In this document: positions 8,460 through 16,400 of the stretch, piece by piece
How the letters are laid out: every line of letters starts with the position of its first letter
Position numbering within the stretch: the stretch's first letter is position 1
DNA from: Achromobacter denitrificans NBRC 15125
GTDB taxonomy: Bacteria; Pseudomonadota; Gammaproteobacteria; Burkholderiales; Burkholderiaceae_B
Direction: 5' to 3'
DNA length: 64,000 nt
Assembly (NCBI RefSeq): GCF_001571365.1
Contig: NZ_BCTQ01000011.1
Span: forward strand, 104,081 to 168,080
Translations under genes and position numbers: made by a program
Notes under the pieces: generated by a model
Database searches by the model: none
What the model was told of the DNA's origin: nothing
What the model saw: only the letters and a program-made list of their open reading frames with translations

Positions 8460-9848
8460 CTACCGCGCCGGGCCGCCGAACAGCGCCGGCGGCGGCGCGC
8501 AGACCTCGCCGTCGCGCCCCGCGTCCGCGAAGCCTTCGCACCAGGCCGCGATGGCCCGGGCCGCGGCATCGTCCATGGCGGGCGCGAAGGCGCGCATGCG
8601 CGCTTGCAGCGCCGTCCAGGTGTAGGGATCCTCCGGGTCGCCGCGGCGCAGCTTTCTCAGCGTGTCGAGCTTGCGGCCGTTCTTGAGCGTCAGCGTGACG
8701 CGGCTGGGACGCAGTTGGGGAAATTCGCGCTGGAACGCGTCGCTGGTCCGCACCGTAATCCGGCCCGCCATCGCCAGCAGGTCCGCCGCTCCGAGGTCCG
8801 GCGCTTCCATGTCCTCGATCCCCAGCTTGCCGGCAAGCAGCAACCTGGCGGCCACATAGCGCAGGCTGAAGCAGGTTTCCGCGGGCCGGGCGGGCCAGTC
8901 CACGCCGGCGATCTTCAGCGCATGGGTGTAGATCTCGATGTCCACCGCCTCGATCTCGCCGGGCGTGGTGCCATGGGCATCCAGCAGGTCCCGGATCGCG
9001 TCCAGCGGCGTGAAGAGCTGCGCGCAGCAAGGCCAGGCCTTGATGGTGGCCGTGTTCAGGCGCTCCGGCGCATCCAGCCCGCCGTCCAGCGCCTCCAGCG
9101 GCCCGTCGCCGCCCAGCAGCCGGTACAGCCCGCGCGCGCCCGTGACGTAGCGCAGCGCGCCCGGCAGGCCCGCGCGGGCCGCATAGGCCGCGGCCAGCCC
9201 GTTGCGCACCGCGAAGGCCGGATGCAGCGATTTCGACTCGTGCGCGCCGTCGTCCGCCATCTGCCACAGGCCGGCCGCCTGCGTGGCCGCGATGCCCTGC
9301 GCATGGTGCAGCCGTTCCCCTTCCAGGCCCAGCGCCACGCCGGCGGCGGCGGCCGCGCCGATGGCGCCCGCGGTCGCCGTGGCGTGGAAGCCCGCGGCAT
9401 GTCCCGCCCCCAGCGCTTCCCCTATCCGCAAGGACGCCTCGTAGCCGGCGATGACCGCGTCGGCCACTTGGCGGCGGGTCAGGCCGCCGCCGGCGGCCAG
9501 CGCCAGCGCCGGGGTGATGGACACCACGCCGGGATGCAGCATGGCCGCGCGGTGCGCGTCGTCGATTTCGCGGATGTGGGCGATGCCGGCGTTCGCCAAG
9601 GCGGCGCCGTTGGAATGCATCGACGCGCCGCCGAACACCGGCGCCGGCCCCGGCCCGGGATGGCAGTCCTGCGCCACGCGGCGATAGCGGTCCGCCGCGG
9701 CGGTTGCGCTGGCCGACCATCCGGCGGTGAACCAGTCCAGCATGGCCTGGGCCAGCCGCTCGCGCGTGGCGGTCGCGATAGGCTGCCCGCGCCGGCGCGA
9801 CAGATGGAGCGCCAAGGTAGTTTCGGGGATCGGGGGTATCTGGTTCAT
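8460..9848 (-). CDS. MmgE/PrpD family protein
   Basis: A 462-residue MmgE/PrpD-fold enzyme, the family that includes 2-methylcitrate dehydratase, cis-aconitate decarboxylase and iminodisuccinate epimerase. Recognisable blocks are the N-terminal ARERLAQAMLDWF-type helix, NGAALANAGIAH with the preceding FGGASMHSN, the central ESKSLHPAFAVRNGLAAAYAA, and CGG-less KAWPCCAQLFTPLDAI near the middle. There is no 2-methylcitrate synthase or prpB nearby, so a methylcitrate-cycle role is unlikely. It is transcribed alone toward the IclR gene and has its own copy of the IclR-type operator just upstream. Association with the lyase operon makes an epimerase or dehydratase acting on the same substrate plausible. 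Confidence 0.87.
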   Translation of the reverse strand: MNQIPPIPETTLALHLSRRRGQPIATATRERLAQAMLDWFTAGWSASATAAADRYRRVAQDCHPGPGPAPVFGGASMHSNGAALANAGIAHIREIDDAHRAAMLHPGVVSITPALALAAGGGLTRRQVADAVIAGYEASLRIGEALGAGHAAGFHATATAGAIGAAAAAGVALGLEGERLHHAQGIAATQAAGLWQMADDGAHESKSLHPAFAVRNGLAAAYAARAGLPGALRYVTGARGLYRLLGGDGPLEALDGGLDAPERLNTATIKAWPCCAQLFTPLDAIRDLLDAHGTTPGEIEAVDIEIYTHALKIAGVDWPARPAETCFSLRYVAARLLLAGKLGIEDMEAPDLGAADLLAMAGRITVRTSDAFQREFPQLRPSRVTLTLKNGRKLDTLRKLRRGDPEDPYTWTALQARMRAFAPAMDDAAARAIAAWCEGFADAGRDGEVCAPPPALFGGPAR

Positions 9849-9856
9849 GGTTTTCG

Positions 9857-9891
9857 TTTCATTAAATAAACTATGTTTTGTTTAATGAAAC
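9857..9891. promoter_or_regulatory. IclR-type operator, copy 2
   Basis: This lies 9 bp upstream of the MmgE/PrpD start. The outer arms GTTTCATTAAA (9856-9866) and TTTAATGAAAC (9881-9891) form a perfect 11-bp inverted repeat, with AAAC-TAT-GTTT nested inside. It aligns without gaps to 7615-7649 at 27 of 35 bases, including both ends and the TTTT core. It may overlap the MmgE/PrpD promoter, and regulation by the nearby IclR protein is inferred. Confidence 0.72.
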
Positions 9892-10104
9892 TCTACACCA
9901 ATCCCGCCCAAGCCGGATAGCGGCTTGCGAAGGCTTCGCGGAAGTCTCGCGGATTTGCCCCGGCGATGGTTTCCCGCCTCTTGCGCGAGCCTGTTTTCGG
10001 GCCTAAATTAATCGGTACCGCATATCGCTTGCCCCGCCGAGCGAGCCGCGTGCAAGGCGTCAGGACGTTGTTTTTCTGTCTTTGTTCCCCAGAGGAGCGA
10101 TGCG

Positions 10105-10488
10105 ATGAAAGTGAAACACCTGTTCGGTCCGGCAGCTCTTGCCCTCTCGTTGCTGGTTGCCGCCCCCGGCAACGCGGCGCCGCCCGAGGGGGCTCCCATC
10201 ATCACCGGCAAGCAATGGTCGGAGTCCGATGCGAATCTGAAGAAAGCCTACCTCCTCGGGATGGCCAATCTTCTTCAAGTGGAACAGGCGTACCAGCGGC
10301 GCCATGCGCCCACCGATGCCCAGAGCCTGATCCCCCGGTTTGCCCGAGGCCTCCAGGCGCAGACGCTGGATTCGGTGCGCGAAAGCCTGGACAACTGGTA
10401 CGCGGCGAACCCCGCGAAGATGGATCGGCCGGTGGTTGAAACCCTCTGGTTCGAAATCGTCGTGCCCGGCACGAAGCGCGCGCCCTAG
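10105..10488 (+). CDS. Small exported protein of unknown function
   Basis: Encodes 127 residues that match no family I recognise. The N-terminus MKVKHLFGPAALALSLLVAA is a clear signal peptide, with likely cleavage after GNAA. The mature part is helical, about 100 residues, with no cysteine. A GAGGAG ribosome site sits 7 bases before the ATG. A lipoprotein gene follows 9 bp later and is probably co-transcribed, so a periplasmic or envelope role is likely. The 213 bp upstream, shared with the MmgE/PrpD gene, hold the operator at 9857-9891 and otherwise nothing I can name. Confidence 0.75.
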   Translation: MKVKHLFGPAALALSLLVAAPGNAAPPEGAPIITGKQWSESDANLKKAYLLGMANLLQVEQAYQRRHAPTDAQSLIPRFARGLQAQTLDSVRESLDNWYAANPAKMDRPVVETLWFEIVVPGTKRAP

Positions 10489-10497
10489 GAGTCCGCC

Positions 10498-10719
10498 ATG
10501 AAAATGATCCGATCGATTCTCATAGGCTTTGCGATGGTATCGCTGGCCGGCTGCACGAACATGAGCTCCAAGCAGCAGGGCACCCTCTCCGGCGCCGCCA
10601 TCGGCGCGGCGGCGGGCGCGGGCATCGCCGCGATCGCCGGCGGCAGCGGCTGGACGGGCGCGGCCATCGGCGCCGCGGCCGGCGGCATCGCCGGCAATAT
10701 CTACGGCGGCGGCCAGTAA
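10498..10719 (+). CDS. Glycine-zipper lipoprotein (YMGG-like)
   Basis: A 73-residue lipoprotein. A hydrophobic signal ends in the lipobox LAGC, so Cys19 is the probable lipidated residue. The mature part is dominated by glycine-zipper repeats (GAAIGAAAGAGIAAIAGG and GAAIGAAAGGIAGN), as in the small YMGG/OmpA-type Gly-zipper outer-membrane lipoproteins. AGGAG precedes the start. Such proteins insert in or line the outer membrane and are often stress related; its exact role is unknown. A strong hairpin follows the stop. Confidence 0.82.
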   Translation: MKMIRSILIGFAMVSLAGCTNMSSKQQGTLSGAAIGAAAGAGIAAIAGGSGWTGAAIGAAAGGIAGNIYGGGQ

Positions 10720-10727
10720 GGCAAAGA

Positions 10728-10756
10728 GCCGTGGCCGGTCGCGCGCCGGCCACGGC
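10728..10756. terminator. Bidirectional stem-loop between convergent genes
   Basis: A perfect 11-bp inverted repeat, GCCGTGGCCGG and CCGGCCACGGC, with a 7-base loop, lies between the lipoprotein stop (10719) and the SDR stop (10766). There is no long T-run on either side, but position and stability fit a shared terminator for converging transcripts. Confidence 0.65.
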
Positions 10757-10765
10757 ATGCCGCGT

Positions 10766-11581
10766 CTACAGATTGCCGGTGGCTTTCCCGATACGCCAGT
10801 ACACGCCGCCCCCGGTCATGCCGCCATCGACGGGCAGGTCCGAACCGGTGATGAAGGAGGCGTCGGGCCCCAGCAGGAACATGACCGCCCCGGCAATCTC
10901 GTCCGCCTCCGCGGCCCGCGACAGCGGCGTCGCATCGCGATTGCCTTCATAGAACAGGCGCGCCCGGCCCGCGTCGTGCACGGCGTTGGGCTGCATGATC
11001 ATCGGCGTTTCCACCAGGCCGGGGCAAACCGTGTTCACGCGCACGCCCTGCCCGGCCAGTTCCAGCGCGGCGGCTCGCGTCAGCCCGCGCAACCCCCATT
11101 TGCTGGCGGTATAGGCCGCGCTGAAGTAACCCGTCAGCCCCGCCGTGGACGAGGTGTTGACGATGGAAGCGCCGGCCGGCATCAGGCCCGCGAGCGCGCG
11201 GATCGCCAGGAAAGGACCCTCCAGGTTGATCTCCAGCAGCCGGCGCCATTCGCCCGGCGTGGTTTCGGTCACGGTCTTGCGCAAGGTGACGCCGGCGTTG
11301 TTGACCAGGCCGTAGAGCGGAACACCCGCCAGCCGGATTTCCTCGGCCAGCGCGACCCAGCCGGCCTCGCTCGTCACATCCGCCACCCGGATCCTGAGCC
11401 GTTGCGCGTCCGCGCCCGCCGAGGCGCGCAGTTCGGCCCAAACCGCGTCGCCTTCCGGCAGCACGTCCAGCGCATGGACGACCGCGCCCGCCCGCAGCAG
11501 GCGCAGCGTTTCCGCGGCGCCCTGCCCGCGCGCCGCGCCCGTCACCACGGCGGCCTTGCCGCTCCAGTAAGTGGATTCCAT
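10766..11581 (-). CDS. SDR family oxidoreductase
   Basis: A classical short-chain dehydrogenase of 271 residues. The cofactor loop is TGAARGQGAA (about 15-24), followed by the NNAG structural motif. The catalytic triad is the serine of NTSSTAG with Y-T-A-S-K, and the C-terminal consensus is PVDGGMTGG. It oxidises or reduces a hydroxyl/keto substrate with NAD(P). The start at 11581 (MESTYWSGKAAVVTG) places the Rossmann strand at the usual position; the same reading frame stays open far upstream but there overlaps other genes out of frame. It is the last gene of a leftward cluster (hydrolase, transporter, SDR, SDR). Confidence 0.9.
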   Translation of the reverse strand: MESTYWSGKAAVVTGAARGQGAAETLRLLRAGAVVHALDVLPEGDAVWAELRASAGADAQRLRIRVADVTSEAGWVALAEEIRLAGVPLYGLVNNAGVTLRKTVTETTPGEWRRLLEINLEGPFLAIRALAGLMPAGASIVNTSSTAGLTGYFSAAYTASKWGLRGLTRAAALELAGQGVRVNTVCPGLVETPMIMQPNAVHDAGRARLFYEGNRDATPLSRAAEADEIAGAVMFLLGPDASFITGSDLPVDGGMTGGGVYWRIGKATGNL

Positions 11582-11592
11582 GGCGTTGCTCC

Positions 11593-12333
11593 TCAAGTCC
11601 GGGATACGCCGCCGTCGACCAGCAGCACGTGGCCGGTGACGTAGGCGGAAGCCTGCGAGGCCAGGTACAGCGCCGCGTCGGCGATCTCCGCCGGCTGCCC
11701 CAGCCGCCGCGCAGGCAGGCGTTCGATGTATTCGGCGTAGGTGGCCGCGTCCGCGTGCATCCAGCTGCTCATCGGCGTTTCGATGAACCCCGGCGCGATC
11801 GCATTGACGCGCAGGCCCTTCGGGCTCCACTCCAGCGCCAGACACTGGGTCAGGTGCGCCACGCCCGCCTTGGCCGAGGCATAGTCCGCGCAGTTCGGAC
11901 GCGGCTTCACGCCCGCATAGCTGGACAGGTTGATGATGGCGCCGCCGCCCTGCGGGATCATCTGCTTCGCGGCCGCCTGGGCGCCGAAGAACGTGCCCTT
12001 GAGATTGATGTCCAGGGTGCGCTGCCAGCCGGCCTCGTCCAGCTCCAGCGCGGGCATGCGTTCCATGAAGCCGGCGTTGTTCACCCAGATGTCCAGCGCG
12101 CCGTGCTCCGCCGAGACCGCCTGCGCCAGCGCATGCAGGGCCTGCGGCTGCGTGACGTCGAGTTCCCGGCGGTCGGCGTCCACGTCGGACAGCGCCGCCA
12201 GATCGCGGTCGGTGGCGACCACGGTCACGCCCTGCTTGCGCAGCGCCGCGACCACGGCGCGCCCGATTCCGCCGCCGGCGCCCGTGACCACTGCGACTTT
12301 GCCTGCCAGATCCGGATAGTTCATGTTGCTCAT
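11593..12333 (-). CDS. SDR family oxidoreductase
   Basis: A second classical SDR, 246 residues, paralogous to its downstream neighbour but clearly distinct in sequence. It has TGAGGGIGRA (cofactor binding), NNAGFMERMP, NLSSYAG with Y-A-S-A-K (active site), and the closing LLVDGGVSRT. It starts at 12333 with MSNMNYPDLAGKVAVVTG. Its stop is 11 bp before the next SDR and it follows the MHS transporter by 33 bp, so all are probably on one transcript. Two SDRs in tandem suggest successive oxidations of one imported substrate, or oxidation and epimerisation. Confidence 0.9.
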   Translation of the reverse strand: MSNMNYPDLAGKVAVVTGAGGGIGRAVVAALRKQGVTVVATDRDLAALSDVDADRRELDVTQPQALHALAQAVSAEHGALDIWVNNAGFMERMPALELDEAGWQRTLDINLKGTFFGAQAAAKQMIPQGGGAIINLSSYAGVKPRPNCADYASAKAGVAHLTQCLALEWSPKGLRVNAIAPGFIETPMSSWMHADAATYAEYIERLPARRLGQPAEIADAALYLASQASAYVTGHVLLVDGGVSRT

Positions 12334-12366
12334 AAGTCGATGTAAAGAAAGATGGAAAGTTGGAAA

Positions 12367-13701
12367 TCAGTTGAACGCCGGGCGCTTGGCGGCGAGGTCT
12401 TGCCGCGGCTGCCCGGGCAGGCCGATATCGTTCAGGTTCATGCCCGCCGTTTCCTTGATGAGGAAACCGCCGACGAACGCCATCAGGCCCAGCGCGCCCA
12501 CGTAGGCGGTGTAGACCCAATCCAGCCCGTGCGCGCCCAGCCAGGTATTGATGTAGGGCGCGGTGCCGCCGAAGATGGCGACCGAAAGCGAGGAAATGAA
12601 GCCCACGCCCATGGCGCGCGCGCCGGTCGGCACCTGCTCGGCCACCACGGCCGGGAAGATCGCGGCCAGCAGCGCCCAGACCAGCAGTCCGATCAGCTGG
12701 GCCACGAACAGCGTCCAGGGCTGGTCCGTGACGAGGTGGGACACGGGGAAGACCGCCAGCGCCACCCCCAGCCCGAAGGCCATCACCATGGGCTTGCGAC
12801 CGTAGCGGTCGGCCAGCCAGCCGCACACCGGCAGCCACAGCAGGCAGATCAGTTGGGCGATCAGGCTGGCGGTATAGGCGCCGGACGGATCCATGCCCTT
12901 GGTGGCGATCGCCGTGGCCGGCGCGAACGTGACCCAGGTGTAGTACGTGGCGTTGGACGCGGCGGCGATCATGACGATGTTGCGCGCGATCAGCCAGGCC
13001 TGGCGCTTGGTGATCTTCAGGCCGCCGCCCTGCTCGGCCTGGTGCTCGAACACGTCGCTCTCGCTCGCGCTGCGCCGCAGGAACAGCGCGTACACGCCCA
13101 GCAGCGCGCCGATCGCGAAGCCCACGCGCCAGCCCCATTCCTCCATCGCCGCCTTGCCCAGCCAGGACGTCAGCAGCGCGGCCAGCCCCGTGGCGGCCAT
13201 GACGCCGAGCGTCACGCTCACGAACACGGAACTGGACCAGAAGCCGCGCCGGGACGCGGGCGCGATTTCGGCCACGTAGGTGTAGGCCACGCCGGACTCG
13301 CCGCCGTGGGCCAGGCCTTGCATCAGGCGGCAGGCGAACAGCAGGACCGAGGCGAGCACGCCGGCCTGCTCGTAGGTGGGCAGCACGGCGATGCCCAGGC
13401 TGGTCGACGCCAGCAGGCACATCGTGAGCACCAGCGTGAACTTGCGGCCGTAGCGGTCGCCGATGCGGCCGAACAGCCAGCCGCCCACCGGGCGGGCGAG
13501 AAAGCCGCCGGCGAACACCCCCAGTGTGGCCAGCAGCGCCGAGGTCGGGTCCGACGGGTCGAACAGGTTCATGGCCAGATAGGCCGAGAACGTGCCGTAC
13601 AGCGTCCAGTCGAACCATTCGAGGGCATTGCCCACGGCCGCGGCGCGCAGCGAGGCCAGGCGGCGCCGGCGGTCTTGTGTCTCCATTGTTATCGTCGTCA
13701 T
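12367..13701 (-). CDS. MFS transporter, metabolite:H+ symporter (MHS) family
   Basis: A 444-residue inner-membrane carrier with 12 predicted membrane segments. The N-terminus ALEWFDWTLYGTFSAY and the loop RPVGGWLFGRIGDRYGRK are signatures of the MHS group (ProP, KgtP, ShiA), which import carboxylates, betaines or similar compounds with protons. A second GWLADRYGRKP loop marks the repeat in the C-terminal half. It lies 19 bp after the hydrolase stop and upstream of two SDR genes, so it probably imports the substrate that they process. The substrate itself cannot be read from the sequence. Confidence 0.9.
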   Translation of the reverse strand: MTTITMETQDRRRRLASLRAAAVGNALEWFDWTLYGTFSAYLAMNLFDPSDPTSALLATLGVFAGGFLARPVGGWLFGRIGDRYGRKFTLVLTMCLLASTSLGIAVLPTYEQAGVLASVLLFACRLMQGLAHGGESGVAYTYVAEIAPASRRGFWSSSVFVSVTLGVMAATGLAALLTSWLGKAAMEEWGWRVGFAIGALLGVYALFLRRSASESDVFEHQAEQGGGLKITKRQAWLIARNIVMIAAASNATYYTWVTFAPATAIATKGMDPSGAYTASLIAQLICLLWLPVCGWLADRYGRKPMVMAFGLGVALAVFPVSHLVTDQPWTLFVAQLIGLLVWALLAAIFPAVVAEQVPTGARAMGVGFISSLSVAIFGGTAPYINTWLGAHGLDWVYTAYVGALGLMAFVGGFLIKETAGMNLNDIGLPGQPRQDLAAKRPAFN

Positions 13702-13720
13702 TGTTGTCGTCCTTGGGGGA

Positions 13721-14650
13721 TCAGCGCAGATGGCGCGCGAACCAGTCCGCGGCTTCGCGGCTGGTGCGGTCGAAGTGTTCGGTGTAGACCGAGTAATGGC
13801 CGCCGGGCAGCAGCAGGAGCTGCTTGGGCTGGTAGGCCGCGTTGAAGGCTTCCTGCTGCAGGTCGGCCGGCGTGAGGCCGTCGCCGGTGGCCACGATCAT
13901 CAGCAGCGGCGTGGGCGCGATGCGGCGGATGTAGGCGGCCGGCTCGTAGGCGCGGGCCAGTTCCAGCGAACGCAAGGTGACCTCGTTCACCCAGGCCGGA
14001 CAGCGCCGCGCCTCCCCGGTCATGTACTCGTACGAGTCGCGGCCGGGATAGGCCACCGGCGCCTCGGAATCCGCATCGACCATGCGCAGCGTGCCGGGCG
14101 GCTGGCCGGCGTCGCGGGCTTCGCGGTCGGCCTCGAACGCGGCCTGCAGCGCCTGCGCCTTGTCGTAGCGCACGCGCCGCTGGGCCGCCAGGAAACCGCT
14201 GGTGGTGGGCACCTGGCTCACCACGCATTTGACGCGCTTGTCGATGGCGGCCACGGTCAGCGCGTGCCCGCCGCTATAGCTGCTGCCCCAGATGCCGATG
14301 CGCTCCCGGTCCACCTCGGGGCGCCGGCGCAGATACGAAATGGCCGAGCGGAAATCCTGGATCTGCCGCTGCGGGTCGATCTCCTGGCGCGGCTGGCCGT
14401 CGCTGCGACCGAGATTGCGGAAGTCGAAGGTCAGCGCCGCCAGCCCCTGGTTGACGACGGCGGCGGCGTAATCCTCCAGGTCTCCGCCCGCCACCATCGA
14501 CCAGCCATGCGCCAGCGCCACCGCGCCCACGGGGCCCGTCGCGGACTCGGGCAGGTAGAGCGTGCCGCGCACGCAATCCCCTTCCACCATGAATTCAATC
14601 GGCTCTGCCGATCCTTTTGCTTTCGGCCGTTCCGGCCTGGATTCCTGCAT
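13721..14650 (-). CDS. Alpha/beta hydrolase
   Basis: A 309-residue alpha/beta-hydrolase of the dienelactone-hydrolase / X-Pro-peptidase-like group. The oxyanion region VALAHGWSM and the DFRNLGRSDG loop are followed by the nucleophile elbow GSSYSGGH. The acid region is VATGDGLTPAD and the histidine is in LLPGGHYSVYTEHF. The elbow is unusual in having Ser rather than Gly before the nucleophile region. The start at 14650 (MQESRPERP) has GGAG at good spacing; an upstream ATG at 14692 has no ribosome site. It is the first gene of the leftward cluster and is divergent from a LysR gene. The substrate is probably an ester, lactone or acyl compound. Confidence 0.85.
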   Translation of the reverse strand: MQESRPERPKAKGSAEPIEFMVEGDCVRGTLYLPESATGPVGAVALAHGWSMVAGGDLEDYAAAVVNQGLAALTFDFRNLGRSDGQPRQEIDPQRQIQDFRSAISYLRRRPEVDRERIGIWGSSYSGGHALTVAAIDKRVKCVVSQVPTTSGFLAAQRRVRYDKAQALQAAFEADREARDAGQPPGTLRMVDADSEAPVAYPGRDSYEYMTGEARRCPAWVNEVTLRSLELARAYEPAAYIRRIAPTPLLMIVATGDGLTPADLQQEAFNAAYQPKQLLLLPGGHYSVYTEHFDRTSREAADWFARHLR

Positions 14651-14749
14651 TCCTGTCTCCGTGGCGTTATAAATCGAGCGATGATTCAGCATCAGCAGGC
14701 CGAATTCTGCCGATCGCGCCGAACGGGAACAAGCGGTATTATTCGGCTC

Positions 14750-14772
14750 ATCAATCGTTAATTCCGATTGAT
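14750..14772. promoter_or_regulatory. LysR-type binding site (ATC-N9-GAT dyad)
   Basis: A 7-bp perfect inverted repeat, ATCAATC and GATTGAT with a 9-base spacer, in the 160-bp gap between the hydrolase operon and its divergent LysR gene. It contains the T-N11-A core (14755-14767) typical of LysR boxes. Its position, 38 bp before the LysR start, fits autoregulation plus activation of the operon. Confidence 0.6.
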
Positions 14773-14810
14773 ATACCCCTCCCCCTCCACGCCAGGAAAG
14801 CCCCCACGCC

Positions 14811-15713
14811 ATGGATCTGCGCCAGTTCGATTGTTTTCTGATGGTGGCCGACACCCTGCACTTCGGCCGCGCCGCGGAGGCGCTGCACATGAGCCAGTCG
14901 TCGGTATCGGAGGCGGTCAAGGCGCTGGAGAGGACCCTGGGCGGCCCCTTGTTCGAGCGCAGCAGCCGGCGCGTCGCGCTGACCCCGCTGGGCGTCACCC
15001 TCAAGCGTGGCGCGGGGCCCGCCGTGATCATGCTCAAAAGCGCCATCGACGACTGCAAGCGCCAGGCCTCCGGCAAACCGCGCCATCTGCGCATCGGCTT
15101 CCTGGGCGGCGGCTTCTACGAGCTGTACCGCCCCCTGGTCACGGAATTCAAGGCGGCCCACCCGAACGTGGAACTGGAATTCCTGGAACTGACCTACGTG
15201 ACGCACTATGCGGCCGTGGCGGACGGCACGGTCGACGTGGCCTTCTGCCGCTTGCCGCTGGGCGCGGACGGGCTCTGCCACGGCCCCATCGTGCTGCGCG
15301 ACCAGCGCATGCTCTGCGTGCCGCACGACCACCCCTTCGCGGCGGCGACTTTACTGGATCCGGAAGTGCTGGGAGACGAGCGCCTGGTCCGCATGGTGCC
15401 GGGCTCGGTGAACGAGGAATGGCAGGAGTATCACTTTCCCCGGCATACGCCCAAGGGCCGGCCCATCGGCGACGGCCCCGTGGTGCGGACGATCCGGGAA
15501 GGCATCGCGGCGGTGAACACGCGCGAGGGCCTGCTGATGCTGACCAAGCGGGCGGCCAGCTACTACGCCACGCCCCAGATCGCGTTCGTGGAGATCGACC
15601 TGCCCGCCATGCCTTCGGCCCTGGTGCGCCGGGTCGACGACCATCGGCCCATCCTCCAGGAACTGGATGCGCTGCTGCTGCGCATCGCCGAACGCTACGG
15701 CGTGGCAGCTTGA
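14811..15713 (+). CDS. LysR-family transcriptional regulator
   Basis: A 300-residue LysR regulator. The N-terminal winged HTH is clear (MDLRQFDCFLMVADTLHFGRAAEALHMSQSSVSEAVKALE). A periplasmic-binding-fold effector domain starts near residue 90 (HLRIGFLGGGFYELYRPLV). It is divergent from the alpha/beta-hydrolase/MHS/SDR operon, with an ATC-N9-GAT dyad between the two, so it probably activates that operon in response to its substrate or an intermediate. It resembles the CatR/BenM-like group in the spacing of its effector domain, but the ligand is unknown. Confidence 0.92.
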   Translation: MDLRQFDCFLMVADTLHFGRAAEALHMSQSSVSEAVKALERTLGGPLFERSSRRVALTPLGVTLKRGAGPAVIMLKSAIDDCKRQASGKPRHLRIGFLGGGFYELYRPLVTEFKAAHPNVELEFLELTYVTHYAAVADGTVDVAFCRLPLGADGLCHGPIVLRDQRMLCVPHDHPFAAATLLDPEVLGDERLVRMVPGSVNEEWQEYHFPRHTPKGRPIGDGPVVRTIREGIAAVNTREGLLMLTKRAASYYATPQIAFVEIDLPAMPSALVRRVDDHRPILQELDALLLRIAERYGVAA

Positions 15714-15750
15714 ACCGCGGTGTGCGTCGCGGTCTGAATTGCGGCGGCGT

Positions 15751-16341
15751 TCAGCGCGCCGCGTCGGCCACGGCTTCCACCGTGATGCGCAGCTGGACCT
15801 CGTCGCTGACGTCGGGCGCGTAGGCTTCCACGCCGAAATCGCTGCGCTTGAGCACCGTGGACGCGTCGAAGCCGATCGCCGGCCGCTGCGCCATCGGGTG
15901 CACGCCGGCCTTGTTCTGGCGGGCCTCCAGCACCACGGGCTTTTCACGGTCCTTGATGCGCAGCTTGCCGTGAATCAGCAGCCGCCCATTGCCCTTGTCC
16001 TCGACGGAGGTGCTCTCAAAGCCGATGGCCGGATACTGGCCGGCGGCGAAGAACTGCGGGCCGCGCAGCATTTCGTCCAGCTTGGCGATGTGCGAGGTGA
16101 AGCTCGCCAGCGGCACGTCCAGCTTGACGGACGAGGCGGAAGGCTGGGCCGCGTCGTAGCGGATCACGCCCTGGATGCCGCCCGCGTGCGCCGATGGCGT
16201 GGAGAAGCCCAGGTGGCTCCAGGTCACCACGACCTCGGTGTGTTCGGGGTCGATGCGGTAGTCCACGCCCGCGGCGGTAGCTTGCGCGGCGCCGCCGGCC
16301 AGCAAGGCCGCGAGCAGGAATCGATGGATGCAGGTTTTCAT
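15751..16341 (-). CDS. YceI family periplasmic lipid-binding-like protein
   Basis: A 196-residue YceI-like protein. The N-terminal signal peptide (MKTCIHRFLLAALLAGGAAQ) is cleaved near ATAA. The mature domain shows YRIDPEHTEVVVTWSHLGFSTPSAHAGGIQG, then SVKLDVPLASFTSH and FESTSVEDKGNGRLLIHGKLRIKD, the strands of a lipocalin-like barrel that binds an isoprenoid or other amphiphile in the periplasm. It lies 59 bp downstream of the isochorismatase-like gene on the same strand, with a hairpin between them, and converges with the LysR gene. Function beyond ligand binding is not established for the family. Confidence 0.9.
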   Translation of the reverse strand: MKTCIHRFLLAALLAGGAAQATAAGVDYRIDPEHTEVVVTWSHLGFSTPSAHAGGIQGVIRYDAAQPSASSVKLDVPLASFTSHIAKLDEMLRGPQFFAAGQYPAIGFESTSVEDKGNGRLLIHGKLRIKDREKPVVLEARQNKAGVHPMAQRPAIGFDASTVLKRSDFGVEAYAPDVSDEVQLRITVEAVADAAR

Positions 16342-16363
16342 TGGGTTCCTGTTGGGTGAAGAT

Positions 16364-16390
16364 GCCGCCCGGGCCGGCCGCCCGGACGGC
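16364..16390 (-). other. Intercistronic stem-loop
   Basis: An 11-bp stem with one mismatch (GCCGCCCGGGC with GCCCGGACGGC, 5-base loop) lies between the isochorismatase-like stop and the YceI start. There is no U-tract, so it may be an mRNA-stability or weak attenuating element rather than a terminator. Confidence 0.35.
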
Positions 16391-16400
16391 GTGTCCGGAT

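Noticed and set aside
10766..13618. A single 950-codon frame seeming to fuse a transporter region to an SDR
   Set aside because: Only its last 271 codons (from 11581) match a protein family. The upstream part runs out of frame across the MHS transporter and the second SDR, both of which have complete, correctly started genes in other frames.
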